Notes: generated from the letters alone by a model not told the origin. A stretch of 64,000 bases of DNA from Tetraselmis striata (GCA_006384855.1 VCJN01001639.1:62001-126000); one strand, 5' to 3'; counted from the stretch's first letter, positions 35,406 to 47,986 are shown. Translations and numbers: made by a program.

Positions 35406-36275
35406 CTACAACGACTGCGAGGTGGAAGCAGGAACATGAGAAGAATGGGCACGAGCCCACGCATCAGACTTGGCCATCTGCACACCGGCTGAGAGAATGC
35501 CGCCCAGGGTACCATGCACGCAAGCCGAGACCCGCTGCAACAGCCCCCGCCGTGTGCGCGACAGGTGACGGCGGAACTCAGCAGGTTGGCTGGCGACAAA
35601 GTTCCGAAATGCCTGAACGGATTGACCACGAAGAAAGCAAAAGGTCGGGGCGGAAGGACCGCCAGGGAAGTTGCGCACATCCAACAGCACCGCGAAGATG
35701 TAGACCACCGTCAAAGCGGACTTCCGGAGACGGCCGCGGTCCTCAACCACAAAAGGGTAGTACTGGTGAACACCTTGCATTGGGGCGGAAGACGCCCGGT
35801 CCGCTGCCAACTTACCATGCTCCGCCTCGGTTGCCGCGATTCCCGGGGTGCGCCAGCGGGGGTCGTTGCTCCAAGTGGGGGTCGTGGAGGACACGTACGC
35901 GAAGTCGATCATGTAATCGCACGCCGGCCTCCCCCACCCCGCCAGCGTCAAGTCCGACGGCCGCGAGCGGTCCGCTGGGCGCAGCCCACTCGTCTCAAGG
36001 GTCAAGTCGCCGGCTCCCGAACGGTCCCGGTCAAGCACCGCCCCCGCATCAATTGCCACAGATGCCCACAGATTCTTCAAAGCGGTATGCATGCGGTGCT
36101 TGTAGTTCGCTACGGGGCATATGGGTAGATGATCCACGATGAAATCCGTAGCGCTCCGGTTCGAGCCATCCGTAGAGCGAAGCCTGTTATGCACTCTACA
36201 CTGCTGTACTATGTACTGCTGAAGCCGACGAGTGAGCGAAGAACTGGCGACCGAGGCGGACGAGTGCGAGTACAA
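35406..36275 (-). pseudogene. C-terminal fragment of a non-LTR retrotransposon (LINE) protein
   Basis: A 289-aa open frame on the minus strand. HRMHTALKNLWASVAIDAGA, then RPSDLTLAG and GRPACDYMIDFAYVSS, look like the PD-(D/E)XK nuclease fold found after the reverse transcriptase in several LINE groups. AATEAEHGKLAADR and HQYYPFVVEDRGRLRKSAL match the tail block (E--K---Y, then PF-VE--G-LG) seen in algal LINE-like proteins. No reverse transcriptase motifs lie upstream, so this is a 5'-truncated copy, the normal fate of LINEs. The downstream minus-strand sequence contains a T run at 35375-35383. SINE copies flank it on both sides in the same orientation. An alternative is a DIRS-like element tail. 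Confidence 0.6.
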
Positions 36276-36344
36276 GCAAATAAAGGCGAAGTACTGGTAC
36301 GAGGACGACGAGGCGTTAGTACGAGCGACTATAAGGCGACTAAT

Positions 36345-36531
36345 ACTGCAGTCGTAGGTCCGGCGTAGCTCTTAGACCGTTTCCTCATTCGAGCCCAGAA
36401 GGGCTAATGCATCAACCAGGTAAATCCGGGACAAGTGAGGCCGATATTGCCAAAAATTCATCGACCAGGAGTCGAACCACTGACCCAACGGACAAGAGAC
36501 AACCGCTCAACCTAGCGGACAATGTACCTTG
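36345..36531 (-). repeat. tRNA-derived SINE, copy 2
   Basis: Same family and orientation as 35126-35315, about 75-80 percent alike. The B box is a consensus GGTTCGACTCC and the A box reads TAGGTTGAGCGG. Both copies share ends TGTACCTTG (plus-strand right end) and ACTGCAGTCGTAGGTC (plus-strand left end). Confidence 0.85.
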
Positions 36532-37761
36532 ACTGGTAGGCGGGGTTATTACGAGGTTCCTACCTGCTGTTGGTACGGTAGTAGCGACCACATGGATTCA
36601 TCGTTCATCATGTAGTCGCTACCGGCCGTAACTCATAGCGGGTAATACCACGCTATATTATATCGGCGCGCGATACTGGTTTCGGAGCATTTCGCCCAGG
36701 ACAGTAGTATCAATAATAATGCACGGGGTGACGATATATTTATCACCAAGCGGTACTGGTAGCACCATGCCGATGATGTGCCCGTGGAATAGTATCAGTA
36801 GCACAAACACTTACTAATTAAAAAAGGAATAAAACACTATCCATGTGAGTACTGCTTAAGCTTACTTAATATATAACAACTCCCAATACTGAGTCATCGT
36901 TTAGAGTGCGCAGCAGCGCAACCAGAAAGCATCAGCAGGGAACCCACCCCCTCATCAATTATAGCAGGCAGGCATGCTACTATATACGAGAAACCCATAA
37001 TGGGCCCCTACTTAACACTGAAGAGCCATAGCCGTGGGCGCGCCCCATCCGTGTCAATCACCAAATATGCTGTCATCAACATGCAGCACAGCGTCCAGCG
37101 AAACCTGGAACGGTACGAATAAAACGACTGTACTCATTTAGCAAAGCATGGCGGCCGCTGTAGGACACTATGGCCACTCATTAACTGCATGTATGCATCA
37201 TTTCAGTAGCAACCGCATTTCGCTGTACGGGACGGGCAGCACACAGACAGACAGATGCGGAACGACAAACAATGAAGATGTATGTGCTGTGCTGCCGGAT
37301 AGAATAAAGTATGTTTATTTAGCAAAGATGCTTTTATCAATATGCCGAATACTGCCGTGTTTCATTTGCAGATGATAACATGCAACGAAGTTTGCGCCCG
37401 CCCCCCCCCCCCCCCCCCCCCCCACCCCTGCGCCCTGCCCTAACTCAGACTGGGGCAGACGGAGGTCGGTGGAGTCAGCAGAGATTCTGCAAGAAACGCA
37501 GTGGTACTTGCTGCTGTCCGTGATTGATGCTATAGGAAGTTACATGGTAACGGCAAGGAGTCAACGTATTGTAACCAGATGCTCACTATTCACCCTGTCT
37601 TTATACCCGCGCCCATCTAACTTGTCGTCGTCATGGCTTACGAGTTGCCACGCTTTCACCCCATCACCATGCGCCAACACTGAAAGACCTGGGAGGGGTT
37701 TAACTACCACCTGAATTAACCTATCCTTCAAGTACGATGCTGATGATTATAAACATTAATG
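36532..37761. other. Intergenic region downstream of the hydrolase gene
   Basis: No gene recognised. AT-rich 36600-37380, a palindrome at 36580-36622, and a C run at 37400-37423. Two similar stretches (37136-37147 and 37317-37328, TTTAGCAAAG-TG) suggest a short duplication. Confidence 0.4.
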
Positions 37762-37766
37762 TTACA
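37762..37766 (-). terminator. Candidate poly(A) signal TGTAA of the hydrolase gene
   Basis: TGTAA on the minus strand, about 430 nt past the stop codon of the hydrolase at 38197. No closer TGTAA was seen on that strand. Confidence 0.35.
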
Positions 37767-38196
37767 AACGCGGAGCTGTGATATAATCATGTCGTGATGT
37801 TTTCTCTCAAGATCACGGATGACAATCAATTTCAAGCAGCAGATTTTCAGGAGTATGGCATGAACAATGACGATGCGCGCATTTTGCAAGGATAGCGCAT
37901 CCTAGCATGTGGCGGAATCTCTATGCATCACCTTTCTGCATGTTCTGTGGGTTGCCCAGGCATCTACTCAGTCACCCGCCGTCCTTGTGGCCCACTATGC
38001 TGTTATGCTTGCTGGACATGGCTGCGAAAAGTATAAATTCCTTCTGGACTATGCGCAGATGGCGGTTGATGGAATAATTCAAAGTGATGATAGCTCTTGT
38101 GACAATCGCTATGGCGTCTCGTCACAGGCAATGGCGACCAGTAGGAGATGACCATTCGTCAACGCCAAGCGTACGCTGTCGGCGAGATGCACAAGA

Positions 38197-38726
38197 TTAC
38201 CGGGGGTAGCTCAGGTCCGGGCGATACTCGTACTCGTTGCCCAAGTAGCCGGCCGCCAGCACGCCGCCAGCACCCAGCCAGGCAGCCTCCTCACCAAGCA
38301 CCAGGAAGTCGGGGACCTGCGCACACGGGATCGCCCATTGCAAGCATGATAACGCAACCACACAACAAGGCGGCGAGCTAAGCAAGCGGAAGACCGGATT
38401 CAGCGCCATGGGCCATGCGCTGCTGCCCATCCGCACGCACCCCCCTTGGACTGCTGCAGTATCCGGCCAATGACAATACAGCACGGGGGCCCAGGGGGGC
38501 GCCCTACGTGAGAGTTGGGCTCCACAGGAAAGGCGCGGGCTGCCAGCCCCATCCCGGTATCGTCCAGTCCGGCAATTAGCGCGAACTTTGAGGGCGGGGC
38601 GAGTACGGAAGCTTCTCCGGGGGCAAGCAGCGGCATGCCGTTCAGGGAGCGAGCAGTGCCTGTCCGGCCGCCGCTACTCCTGTTCCATAGCATGACACAG
38701 TGATCCCGTGGGAGTCGCGAAGGGGC

Positions 38727-38757
<31 letters not shown>

Positions 38758-41700
38758 ACCCATCCCATGTCGACTTAACACATGAGCTCTCAGGGGCCCG
38801 GCTGCGGATCAATGCACAGGTTCGGCCTAGCCTGCTCCTGCCAGCCTGAGCCCACTCGCCTGCATGCAGCCAGGCAGTCTTACCCCGGAATCTCTCGCAG
38901 ATGCAGCAGCCCGTGCAGCAGCAGGCCAACGCAGCCGGTGTAGTTCCGTCCACCAAAGGCAAAGTGTGCGGCGCTGCCGCTGGAGTGTGGGGGATGGTAG
39001 ATGAGGGAGGAGCGGGCAGCGGTAGTGAGCGGCAAAAAGCGCGCTGTGGCGGCGTTGTCAGACGGCCCTCCGAGCAGTACTACGTTGACTCCCCGCAATG
39101 CCGCCGCCCCTTTGTCCTCCAGCGTCTGCACCGCCTGCGCCAGTGCGGCAGCCAGGACCACGTCAGGCAGTGCTCCGTGGACTGTGGCAGCCAGCTTGCT
39201 TGCTCTCATGGAGCTTCACATTGGCATGGTGGATAAGACAAGTCATGCTATGCCATGCCATATTATTGTGTTTTGACATGTCATGTCATGTCATGTCATG
39301 TCATGTCATGTCATGTCATCATGTCATGTCATGTCATGTCATGTCATGTCATGCCATGCCATGCCATGTCATGTCAAGTCATGTCATGTCATGTCATGTC
39401 ATGTCATGTCATGTCATGTCATGTCATGTCATGTCATGTCATGTCATGTCATGTCATGTCATGTGTCATGTCGTGTCGTGTCGTGTCGTGTCGTGTCATG
39501 TCATGTCGTGTCATGTCATGTCATGCCATGTCATGTCATGTCATGTCATGTCATGTCATGTCATGTCATGTCATGTCATGTCATGTCATGTCATGTCATG
39601 TCATGTCATGTCATGTCATGTCATGTCACGTCATGTCATGTCATGTCATGTCATATCACGTCATGTCATGTCGCGCCATGATATGCCATGACAAGCCATG
39701 CCATATTATTGTCAGATCATGTCATGTCATGTCATGTCATGCCAGGACAGGCCATTTCATGCCATGCCATATTGTGATATGTAATGTAATGTCATGTCAT
39801 GTCATGTCATGCCATGCCATGCCATGCCATGTCAGGATACAATAATATGGCATGGCATGGCAGCTCAAACATTCCCAGGATGGCGGGGGCTGCACGTCGG
39901 CGTCGCTCAGGACATGCGCCAAGCCATGGCCCCGCATGAACAGCTTGTTTGCAATGGTGAGCGCCGCCGTGCGCATGGCCTTAACGCTCGGTCCCGGCTC
40001 CGGTGTCTGCTGCGTCCCATACACGAGCCACAGGCGGCCTTGCAGCACGTGCCTGCCATGGGGAGGCACAGTGGGGGCGATGATAAAATGTACACTAGTG
40101 TTGCTAAATCATCGGCCCCGCTGCGCCAACAGACTCACAGCTGCATGCACTGTGGTACAGCCCCCCTCACCTCATGGGCCCCGCATTCCACTGATTCCGC
40201 TCCTCCCGGCGCCACGACTCATCTTGGCATACGGCCCAGCTGCTCGTGCGCTCTGCTTGGCAGTAGTGCTCCCCGGAGCTACAGGAGAGGGCGGGCAGCG
40301 GGGCTGCCCCATCGATGGCAACGGCACTGGCGCCATGTGGCACATCTAGCTGCGGCACCTGGATAACGACAGCAGTCCAAAACAAACGCTCAACAAAGCT
40401 ATGCCGTAGTTGACCGAACTTGCAAGTGTCATGAAAAAGTTGCGCTAAAGGGATACCATGCCACATGTGCCGTGTCGCTGCTGCTGGCTGCCGGCAATGC
40501 ATGTATCGTTCATTGGCAGTACGGCATGTCATCGCAGCGACTCTTGTGACACGGCGTGATGCCCACGCGCAGGTGAGGGTGGCTGAGCTGCTGCTTGCCT
40601 CGCATACAGAAATCCGCCGCACGTTGGCGGTGGTCAATGTCAATTGTCCCCTGCTGGGCTCTACGTTGATCCATGCCTGGACGAAGGGAGAGTGCACCTG
40701 CGGGTGCGTTGGGGTAGGAGCGGAGAGGGAAAGGGGGGGGGGGGGGGGGTAAATACAGAGGAGGAGGGGGCTGGCAAGCATAACATGATGCGGCGGCGTG
40801 GAGGCATGAATCGGTGGTGCGAGGCACAGATGGATAATGCCAACACAGGGACATTACTATGAATGCAGATGCGGGGCATGCGCGCATGTGATTGGCGTCT
40901 CTACTTGGGCATGCGGCGCATGTTTCTCTGCGGTAAACTTCCTGTTATGGCGGCCACCTTTGGTATTATCTTTGCTATTCAACATCACTGCTGGTCAACG
41001 CCGCCACGGATCGCAATCAGCGTGTTGATGTACCAAATATTCTGCCCCCCCCCCCCCTCTCCCCCTACCCCCAGTCGGGAGAAGCATCAACTGTCCATAG
41101 GCGATGCTATCGGAGCCCGCACCTGCAGGATGGCAACCCCGCCCCGACTGGCGCCGCCAACTCCAACGTGCTTCACCCGCCAGGCGCTCGGCAGCGACGG
41201 CTTGGCTCCGGCCCCGCCGTCCAGACTGGCATTGAAGAAGGCCATCATTGGCTCCCCGTTCATGATGGAGTCAAACCAGTGCGGCATGCCGGGTACCTCG
41301 CTCAGCTGCGCTGAGCCAGGCGCGTTGGTTGACCTGCGCCAGCACAGTGACACGTCAGCGTAGCGTTCATGGCCTTCATGAGCAGAACATGCAGCGTTGA
41401 TGACGTATTCCGCCATGGCCGAGTTGCACCTGGTCGAGCACCCTCACAAAGCGGCGCAGGTTCCACGGGTTGACGTCCTCGTCCAGCTGGCCCATGCGGG
41501 CGAGGAAGGGGATGCCGGCCAGGTGAGCGGCGAGAAAATCGGTGTGGTAGCCGGCCACAGCGGCAGAGAGCAAATACGCCAGGTAGGGATCTGTCAACAG
41601 GCAGGAAGGGAGGGAAGTCAGTGTTGCGGAGGTAGGTGAGTGGCGGGCGCAAGGGGGCTATATTTTTGGATAAGTGTATAAGATGGTCGTCACATTATTA

Positions 41701-44700
41701 TTCTTGTATATATATGGCGTGCCGCCTACTATGGCAAGCTGTATGGCGTGTAGGCCGACGTCTTGGTGCCGCGCGGTCACCGCTACGGGGTGCGAATGTT
41801 GGGGCTGCGTAGATGCAGCACAACCACCGATGGATGCGAGCATTGGGGCGGTGAAGATACCTTGATAGCCCAGACGCACCCGCTACTAGTTTATTCGACA
41901 CAAATTTCGGATGTCAATATGGTTTTGGAGCAGAAAACAGTACATCCAATGCGCTCTGCACGCGGCGGAGCAATGAAGGGGACCCATGTGATGGTTATAT
42001 CTGGCTATCCCAGAGATCGCCAGCAGCTCGCTACTTGACTGGCACTTGTCGCTATCTCTAGATAACAATAGGAGATACATCTATCAGGAGATGGCTATAT
42101 AATGTAGCTATCCCTATCAGCGCATGCAGCCTCGGTGCGGGGCGGACCCGTGGGGTAGAACTCGTACTTATTACTGCAGCCAAACTACCTGTCGTGGTAT
42201 GTCTCACTGCTACCGGGAACGAGCCCCGTATGATAGCTTAAGTTCCAGCGACTACATGTTTGAATGATTCCGGCGCGAGTACGTGAATATTTGCAGCGTC
42301 ACTTCTCGTGCGCATCAGGGAGCGGGTTGCTACGAGTGCTGCTACCTACCGATGAAGGAGGAATCCAGGGCGGACCACTCGGGCTGGTAGTGGTCGAAGC
42401 GAATCCAGCCAGCGGCGCATGCGGCGCCCAGCGCCCGGTCCGGCATCCTCGTGGCGAACACCATGCACCCGTGGCCGCCCATGGAGTGGCCGGTGAAGAG
42501 GAGGCGCCAGGGGTCGGCCGCCAGCGCGGCAATCTGGTGCGGCGGTACTCCTGGCGCTGACGCGACGAGGGCCTCCAGCGCCGCCAGGCCGTCCCAGAGG
42601 CCCGCGCCCTGCCAGTCGTACCCAAATTTGTCGCGGTTGCTTGGGAAGAGTAGCCACGCTCCTGCCTGCTCGCGGGAGGGGGGGGGGGGGGGGGGGGCTT
42701 ACCAGTCGATTAGGATGGCAGGTCCGCCATTAGAATATAATATAATTGAACATGTGTAGATAGTTTGGCTTTTTTTGAAAGATAACTGACAGATGCATCT
42801 TAGTCGTATTGCGAATCGATTTTGGATAGCATTAACGACAATGTTTGAGGTTGTACTGTCCATTTCATCAGGCAAACTGTGCGTGCATTGTTTGAGATTA
42901 TATAGCGATACAGGAATGCGGACCGATGCATAATAACGATATGATGACGTTAATTATACTAAACTAGGAACGCGATTACGCGTATCAGTTAGGAGGAGTA
43001 CTCCTGGTATTCCTCAGTGCCCTAGTATCAGGTAGTATATCATATCATATCGTTAGTATCAGGTAGTATTATCTTTATCGAATGATTTATAGATAACCTA
43101 GCGCGTCTGGAAAGGATGCACTATTGCAGCAATGTTGCAGACATAAATGATTACGTAACCCTAATGTTGTAGAATGGGCAGCCTCACTGGATGCGCGCAG
43201 GGCACATCCTGGCTGCGAGTAGGGAGGCCAGCGCAGGGGCAGGTGCGCGCACCATCGCTGGCAGCGACTTGGTCCATGTTGGCGAGGACGCGTCCACGCC
43301 CGCGCCGTGCGTCGCAAGCACAACGGGGCACCCTGCGGGCGGGCAAGCCAGCGGCGCCGGCGGCACCGCGGAGGCGTACTGCACAGACCTGTTGCGCGCC
43401 GTGGGGGGGGGGGGGGGGGGGGCGCAGGTCGATCAGCGTCCGGCACAATGCGTGCCCAGTCATGTCCGATGTCTAAGTGCCATCTTTGCCAGGCAGTCAA
43501 TGGGCTATGCTTGTAATTCAGCGGATGCTTCCAGACCCATTAGACACCTCCTGAGGGGAATTTAGATACCATCCACTCCTTCATTTCCAGCAACGTATAC
43601 AACAACCAAACGGAGCCTCAAGAACGGGAAACTATACCCGTCCATGTCCAGGAAGGTGAAGACGTATGGCTCCGCGTCCTCCAGCGGCCCCAGGCAGGCC
43701 AGCCGGAAGGTGTGCTCCAGCCGCTCCTCGACTCCGTCAGGGAACCGCGCTCTCAGCTGGGAAGTGCGGCCCGCGCGGCAACATCAGCGGAGCGTTGGAG
43801 CCAATTGCCATGGCGGGATGGGGCGCAGTTGTGGTCGGTGATGGTCGTCGCTATTTGTGAAACTGCGAGTGATTGTCATTTTATTGACTATGGGCGCCAA
43901 CGCACTTATAAGCGAGCCTTACTTCGAGTAAATTTGGAGGTGCTGGCGGCGCTTGCTTACATTATCAACATATCCCTTTGTCATGCATTCCATTGGGTTT
44001 TGGGTGGGAAAAGCCAAGGAGCTTTCTTAAGGCTAGTTTCTTCAAAGCGCGCCGGCACTCGTATCGGTAGCTTGGTACGGTTTGAGAGCATCGGCACTCA
44101 ATGTTTGTCATTACACCACAGGTACCTGTACTGTGATTACCGTCCGACAAAGGCAGACGATCCCGAGTTCGGGTACAGGGTTTAAGCGTTTAAGGGTTTC
44201 GGGTTTTAGGGGCGCAATACGCAGTACATTAGTCGCATGTGAACATATACCAGGGTACAAGAAATGGCTCGCGTAACAAGCCACTATATGACTCATCATT
44301 GCCGTTGTGTGGCTTGCCTAGGGGAGAGGGGATGGCAGTCAATTGGCAGGGGCGCTGGCGGCGGGTGCGCTAGCAGAGGCCGCCGCACCTCCACCGCGAG
44401 GAGCAGCTGGTCGCCCTTGCCGCAGGCAATGCTGTCCTGCTGCTCGGCAAATGCCAGGTGTATGGGCACCGGCATGGCCTGCCCGGGTTGGATGCCCAGC
44501 TCCCCCGCTCCTGCCAGCGAGCGAAGCGACTCGTCTTAACATCCAGACCATCGGCAACGGGAGAGAAAATGTGGAAGTGTTCATTCGGTCCGCCGGCATC
44601 AGAGGGACTCATGTGCTTGCTCAACCGCGCAGGCTTTCAATGAATAAAGAACACGGAGCAGGTGGGCACGGAGGTAGCGGCCCTGCCCCATGGTTGAGTA

Positions 44701-45805
44701 GGTTGAAGCAGTGGCAGGTGCCAGAGGAAGTGGAGGCCTGACCGGAGGAGGAAGGGGAGGGGGGGGGGGGGGGGGGGACCCGCACCTGCCAGCTGTGCCA
44801 GGACAGCGTATCTTTTCCCTGTGCTCAGCACGCGGCAGTCGCCAGCAGCTACAACAGATAGCATGGCAGGCCCGGAGGCGGCCGCAGCGCCGCTTCCAGC
44901 CGCCGCCACTACAGGGAAGGAGAGGAGTGACGAGGCCAGCCGGCCGCCCACCACATCCGGCGCGCGATCCTACCCAGGAAGGGAGCGAAACTTCAGCTTG
45001 CTGGGCCCGCATCCTCGGCAGGACAAAGTATCCAGCGGCAGTGGACCAGTCAGGCGGCGAGTGGCGCACCACCAGGCCAGGGTTGAAGGGGCTAGGAGAC
45101 GTGGGTCGCAGCTCCCGCAGCCGGCGCGGCTCCGGCAGGCATTCGATCCGGCAGGCAAAGCGCCCGCCGCCACCACGCACGCGCACGCGTAGCTCGTGGC
45201 TGCCTGGGGCTAGCTCCAACGGCCACCTGCGGCGCCCCCGGCAAGGGCATCACAAGGCGTGATTGGCAATGACGCTGGTCCACCCATTTGCAGGCAGCAT
45301 CAGACACACGGCTTCCGGGGGGAGCAGGAGGAGGCGGGGGGCTGGCGAACCTCAGCCACGCGTTGTCGGGCGTCCACCAGGTGGCTAGGGCGTAAGGGTC
45401 TCCGACCTGGGTCACCAGCGCGCCCTCCATCAGCGGAGCTTGCCGATAGAAGTTGGTGCAGGAAGGGTACTGGTAGTGGGCAAAAGAGCATTGGCCCACA
45501 AGTAAACGGGGGGGGGGGGGGGGGGGGAGAGATGGCACACCATCTCCTCGCCGTCCAGGTAATAGGTCACGACGCCACCGCAGCTGACAGCTGCGGCGGT
45601 GCGGAGCCCGTTGCCGCTCGTGTCGGGCAGCGTGAAGTTGCGCACCGCCCAGCCAAAGGCGGAGGACAGCACCGTAGCACCCAGGTCCTGCGGGTGCGTT
45701 GCTTGTTGGGTCATACATGGGGCATTTAAAGCTAGAGGGGCGAGTGTTCTTGGCGGCATTGGGACATTGCAAGTGATCATGGGCGGGCGGCGTGGGGGCG
45801 AGGGG

Positions 45806-45836
<31 letters not shown>

Positions 45837-46518
45837 AGGAGGAGCTACCTCCCTGATGGCGCCCTCCCGCACGCACGGCCACCGCACGCTCACCCGGCCG
45901 TGCTCGTCCGCGTATGCGGTGTGCCAGGTGGCACGCCCGCCGTCGCAGAGCTCGGACGGCAATGAGGGGGACGCCGTGGGCGACAGCTCGCCGAAGGCGG
46001 CGTTGGGGTCGGCGCCTGGCGACAGCAGGTGCGCGCTGGTGGGAAAGGGGCCCACCAGCTGCCATGGCGCGCCATCTTCCAGGGGCGATGGGCAGCCTGG
46101 CGGGGCCGCGCCCAGCGGAGGGGGGGCATCGTGATTAGAAGGACTAGGCATTATGGGGGAAGCACTGCAATTAGCTAGATGTTATCAAGCTCCATATTGA
46201 CAAACATTATTGCTCACCATTCTATCATTATATTAGATATTCGACGATGAGATATATCACAACTGGTGTTCAAATGGTATCCACATAAGGAACGCCCAGT
46301 TGGGTTGGAGCAAAAGTAAGGGGTGCTGTGCCTGTGTAAGTGGTTCCTCCAAATGCCGCCGCCGTCGCCGCGGTCGACAGGGCCCACATGAGGGTGAGGG
46401 TTACGGCGAGGAGGAGGGTAGGGAGGTGCCGGTGGTTGGGAGCGCAGGAGCGACCGTCCCACCGCGAGGCGGGTGGCCGGCGGCTCGACATGTGTCCGGT
46501 GCATCGCGCCCGAGACAT
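38197..46518 (-). CDS. Secreted alpha/beta-hydrolase, prolyl-oligopeptidase (S9) type (about 16 or more exons)
   Basis: The first exon encodes a signal peptide (PTLLLAVTLTLMWALSTAA) after an ATG at 46518 or 46491. Exons that can be placed: to 45849 (GPFPTSAHLLSPGADPNAAF), 45687-45541 (GWAVRNFTLPDTSG), about 45465-45290, about 45240-44970 (LELAPGSHELRVRVRGGG), about 44960-44787, about 44550-44340, about 43770-43630, about 43390-43255 (VVLATHGAGVDAS), 42661-42355, about 41595-41430, about 41340-41124, about 40722-40580, about 40370-40189, about 40060-39893, about 39207-38886, about 38660-38508, 38316-38197. The catalytic triad is likely Ser in TGHSMGGHG, Asp in MGQLDEDVNPWNLR and His in VPGMPHWFD, in the right order. 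The family is found in fungi, algae and plants as large secreted hydrolases whose substrates are not established; peptide or ester cleavage is inferred. Most exon limits are approximate. The C-terminal exon ends LSYPR then TAA. Confidence 0.85.
39277..39840. repeat. (ATGTC)n pentanucleotide microsatellite in a hydrolase intron
   Basis: About 100 units of CATGT/ATGTC with local variants (CGTGT block at 39476-39500, ATGCC blocks at both ends). It fills most of the intron between the exons ending at about 39893 and starting at about 39207. Long open frames here are artefacts of the 5-bp period. Confidence 0.98.
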
Positions 46519-47155
46519 ATATGCGCCTGGCGGCGAGCGCCTCACTGGCTGGCGCTATTTTCGCGTTGATTCAGCGGCAGTAATGGGCGCAGCGGCAGAT
46601 AGGGCGTCGTAAGGCAGTTGTTGTGCGCCAGCAGCTGATGAGGAGGCCGACGATCTGTCGACCTCGGTGTAAGGAGTATTAGTCCATATTCACGCGGCGA
46701 GCGTGGTTTTATTTTTCCTGTCAAATTGTCGAGTAGTGCCGGTAGTAGCGACTACAGGGTAGTATATTCGCGGTACGAATCCTGATTTCTATTTCAAATA
46801 CTACTTAATACTACGATGAGAACAGCATTATTTCTCTCGAGAGGGAAGTCGGCCCCCATGAAAAATTTCCTATTGAGGCGACGACAGCCGATGAAAACTA
46901 CGGTACGGGTAGCGAGTATGGCGACTACTCGTTTTTCTGCCTGCCCCCGCCCTGGCCCCGCGGGGCAGGAATGGCAGTGAAACAGTGAAACAGTGAAACC
47001 CGTATTAGCTGCCGAACGCTGAGGAACGCAAGGCTGTCCTTGTCCCTACATACCTTGAAGGTATGCGCCTCGTTGTTCACGTACTTTGCTGCCAGCATGT
47101 ATGATAGCACACTTTTTCGATTGTGGTGTGATGTCTGAATTTCTGGGGCGCATGT
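46519..47155. other. Intergenic region upstream of the hydrolase gene
   Basis: No gene recognised on either strand; the minus-strand open frame 46925-47200 lacks supporting motifs. TAGCGACTAC-type motifs occur at 46744-46755 and 46914-46930. Confidence 0.4.
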
Positions 47156-47159
47156 TGCA

Positions 47160-47715
47160 ATACAGAAAAAGGGCGACACCAGGAAGGCATCAGCATACAA
47201 CCAGCTGGCATCTCATACCAGGAACCTCCCTCCGCTGAGGGAGTCGATCACAAAGGAGCAGTACAACAAGTACGCGAGGAAGTCCGTCAATAAAAAAGAG
47301 GACAAAGTATTGATGCATGAGGTACACAAATTGCGTATGATATTGTCTTATGCATGCAAATCGATTGATTTGACGAATTGACCTGAACTTAATCAATGTC
47401 TTGCATATGCATAATATACGCATATAATAATATACGCAGGTGCACTGTGACATCAATGACATCCAATTAGAGCATGACATTGAAGATGCAGAGAAGCTCC
47501 TCCTCAGCTACTAGTTAGTGCAGCGCAATATGGAGAATAATACTGTCAACCTGTCTGATGCGTGGTATTTGGAGCATCAGATGGAAGAGTGGCTGAAGAC
47601 ATGCCACCTGCTCCCAGAGGAAGAGATGGACGAAGTCCAGCAACTCTGGAAGCGACATGTGGCTCCAGCACAGACAAGGTTGCAAGCCTTGTGTGTGGTT
47701 ACTGATCCCAGGATC
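47160..47715 (+). CDS. Partial gene of unknown function (two or three exons)
   Basis: A frame at about 47160-47330 reads KASAYNQLASHTRNLPPLR and SITKEQYNKYARKSVNKKED. It appears to splice at 47320-47440 to VHCDINDIQLEHDIEDAEKL, ending in TAG at 47510-47512. The next open stretch (47518-47715) reads NTVNLSDAWYLEHQMEEWL and PEEEMDEVQQLWKRHVAPAQ. The composition is protein-like and helical. It runs directly into the LTR-derived repeat at 47715, so the gene or element is probably cut there. Not recognised; a transposase middle domain is possible. Confidence 0.4.
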
Positions 47716-47890
47716 TGTGTTAGGGTTGCGCCTAGCGACTACCCTAATACACCACAAACCTGCGACGTTTTATGGCCAAGTAATCATACTGTTGTACTGC
47801 TGATATTTCAGCACGCGTATTATTTACTGGTACGGCCACAATCAGACGCCAGTAATATTTCTTGTAACATAAATACAGTACGCGCTAGAA
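47716..47890. repeat. LTR-related fragment with an inverted end
   Basis: 47718-47790 repeats 1160-1232 in direct orientation, and 47862-47887 repeats 1240-1266 inverted. It is therefore a rearranged piece of the same Ty3/gypsy-associated repeat as at 1041-1350. Fossil; no ORF. Confidence 0.75.
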
Positions 47891-47986
47891 CTCCTAAATC
47901 ATCAGGATAGCGCTACTAGTTGCCTGTCCGCGGTGCCGAGTCGGACCGCTATAGGATAAATATCCAGTGCCACCAGCATGTTGTAA

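Noticed and set aside
39098-39845. Long plus-strand open frames of Met-Ser-Cys-His-Val type
   Set aside because: They are the 5-bp ATGTC microsatellite read in three frames; the region is an intron of the minus-strand hydrolase.
42662-42702. A 41-bp intron consisting mostly of a C run, with GTAAG donor
   Set aside because: Far shorter than the neighbouring introns, and the upstream stretch is not coding; the true donor of the previous hydrolase exon is probably near 43250.
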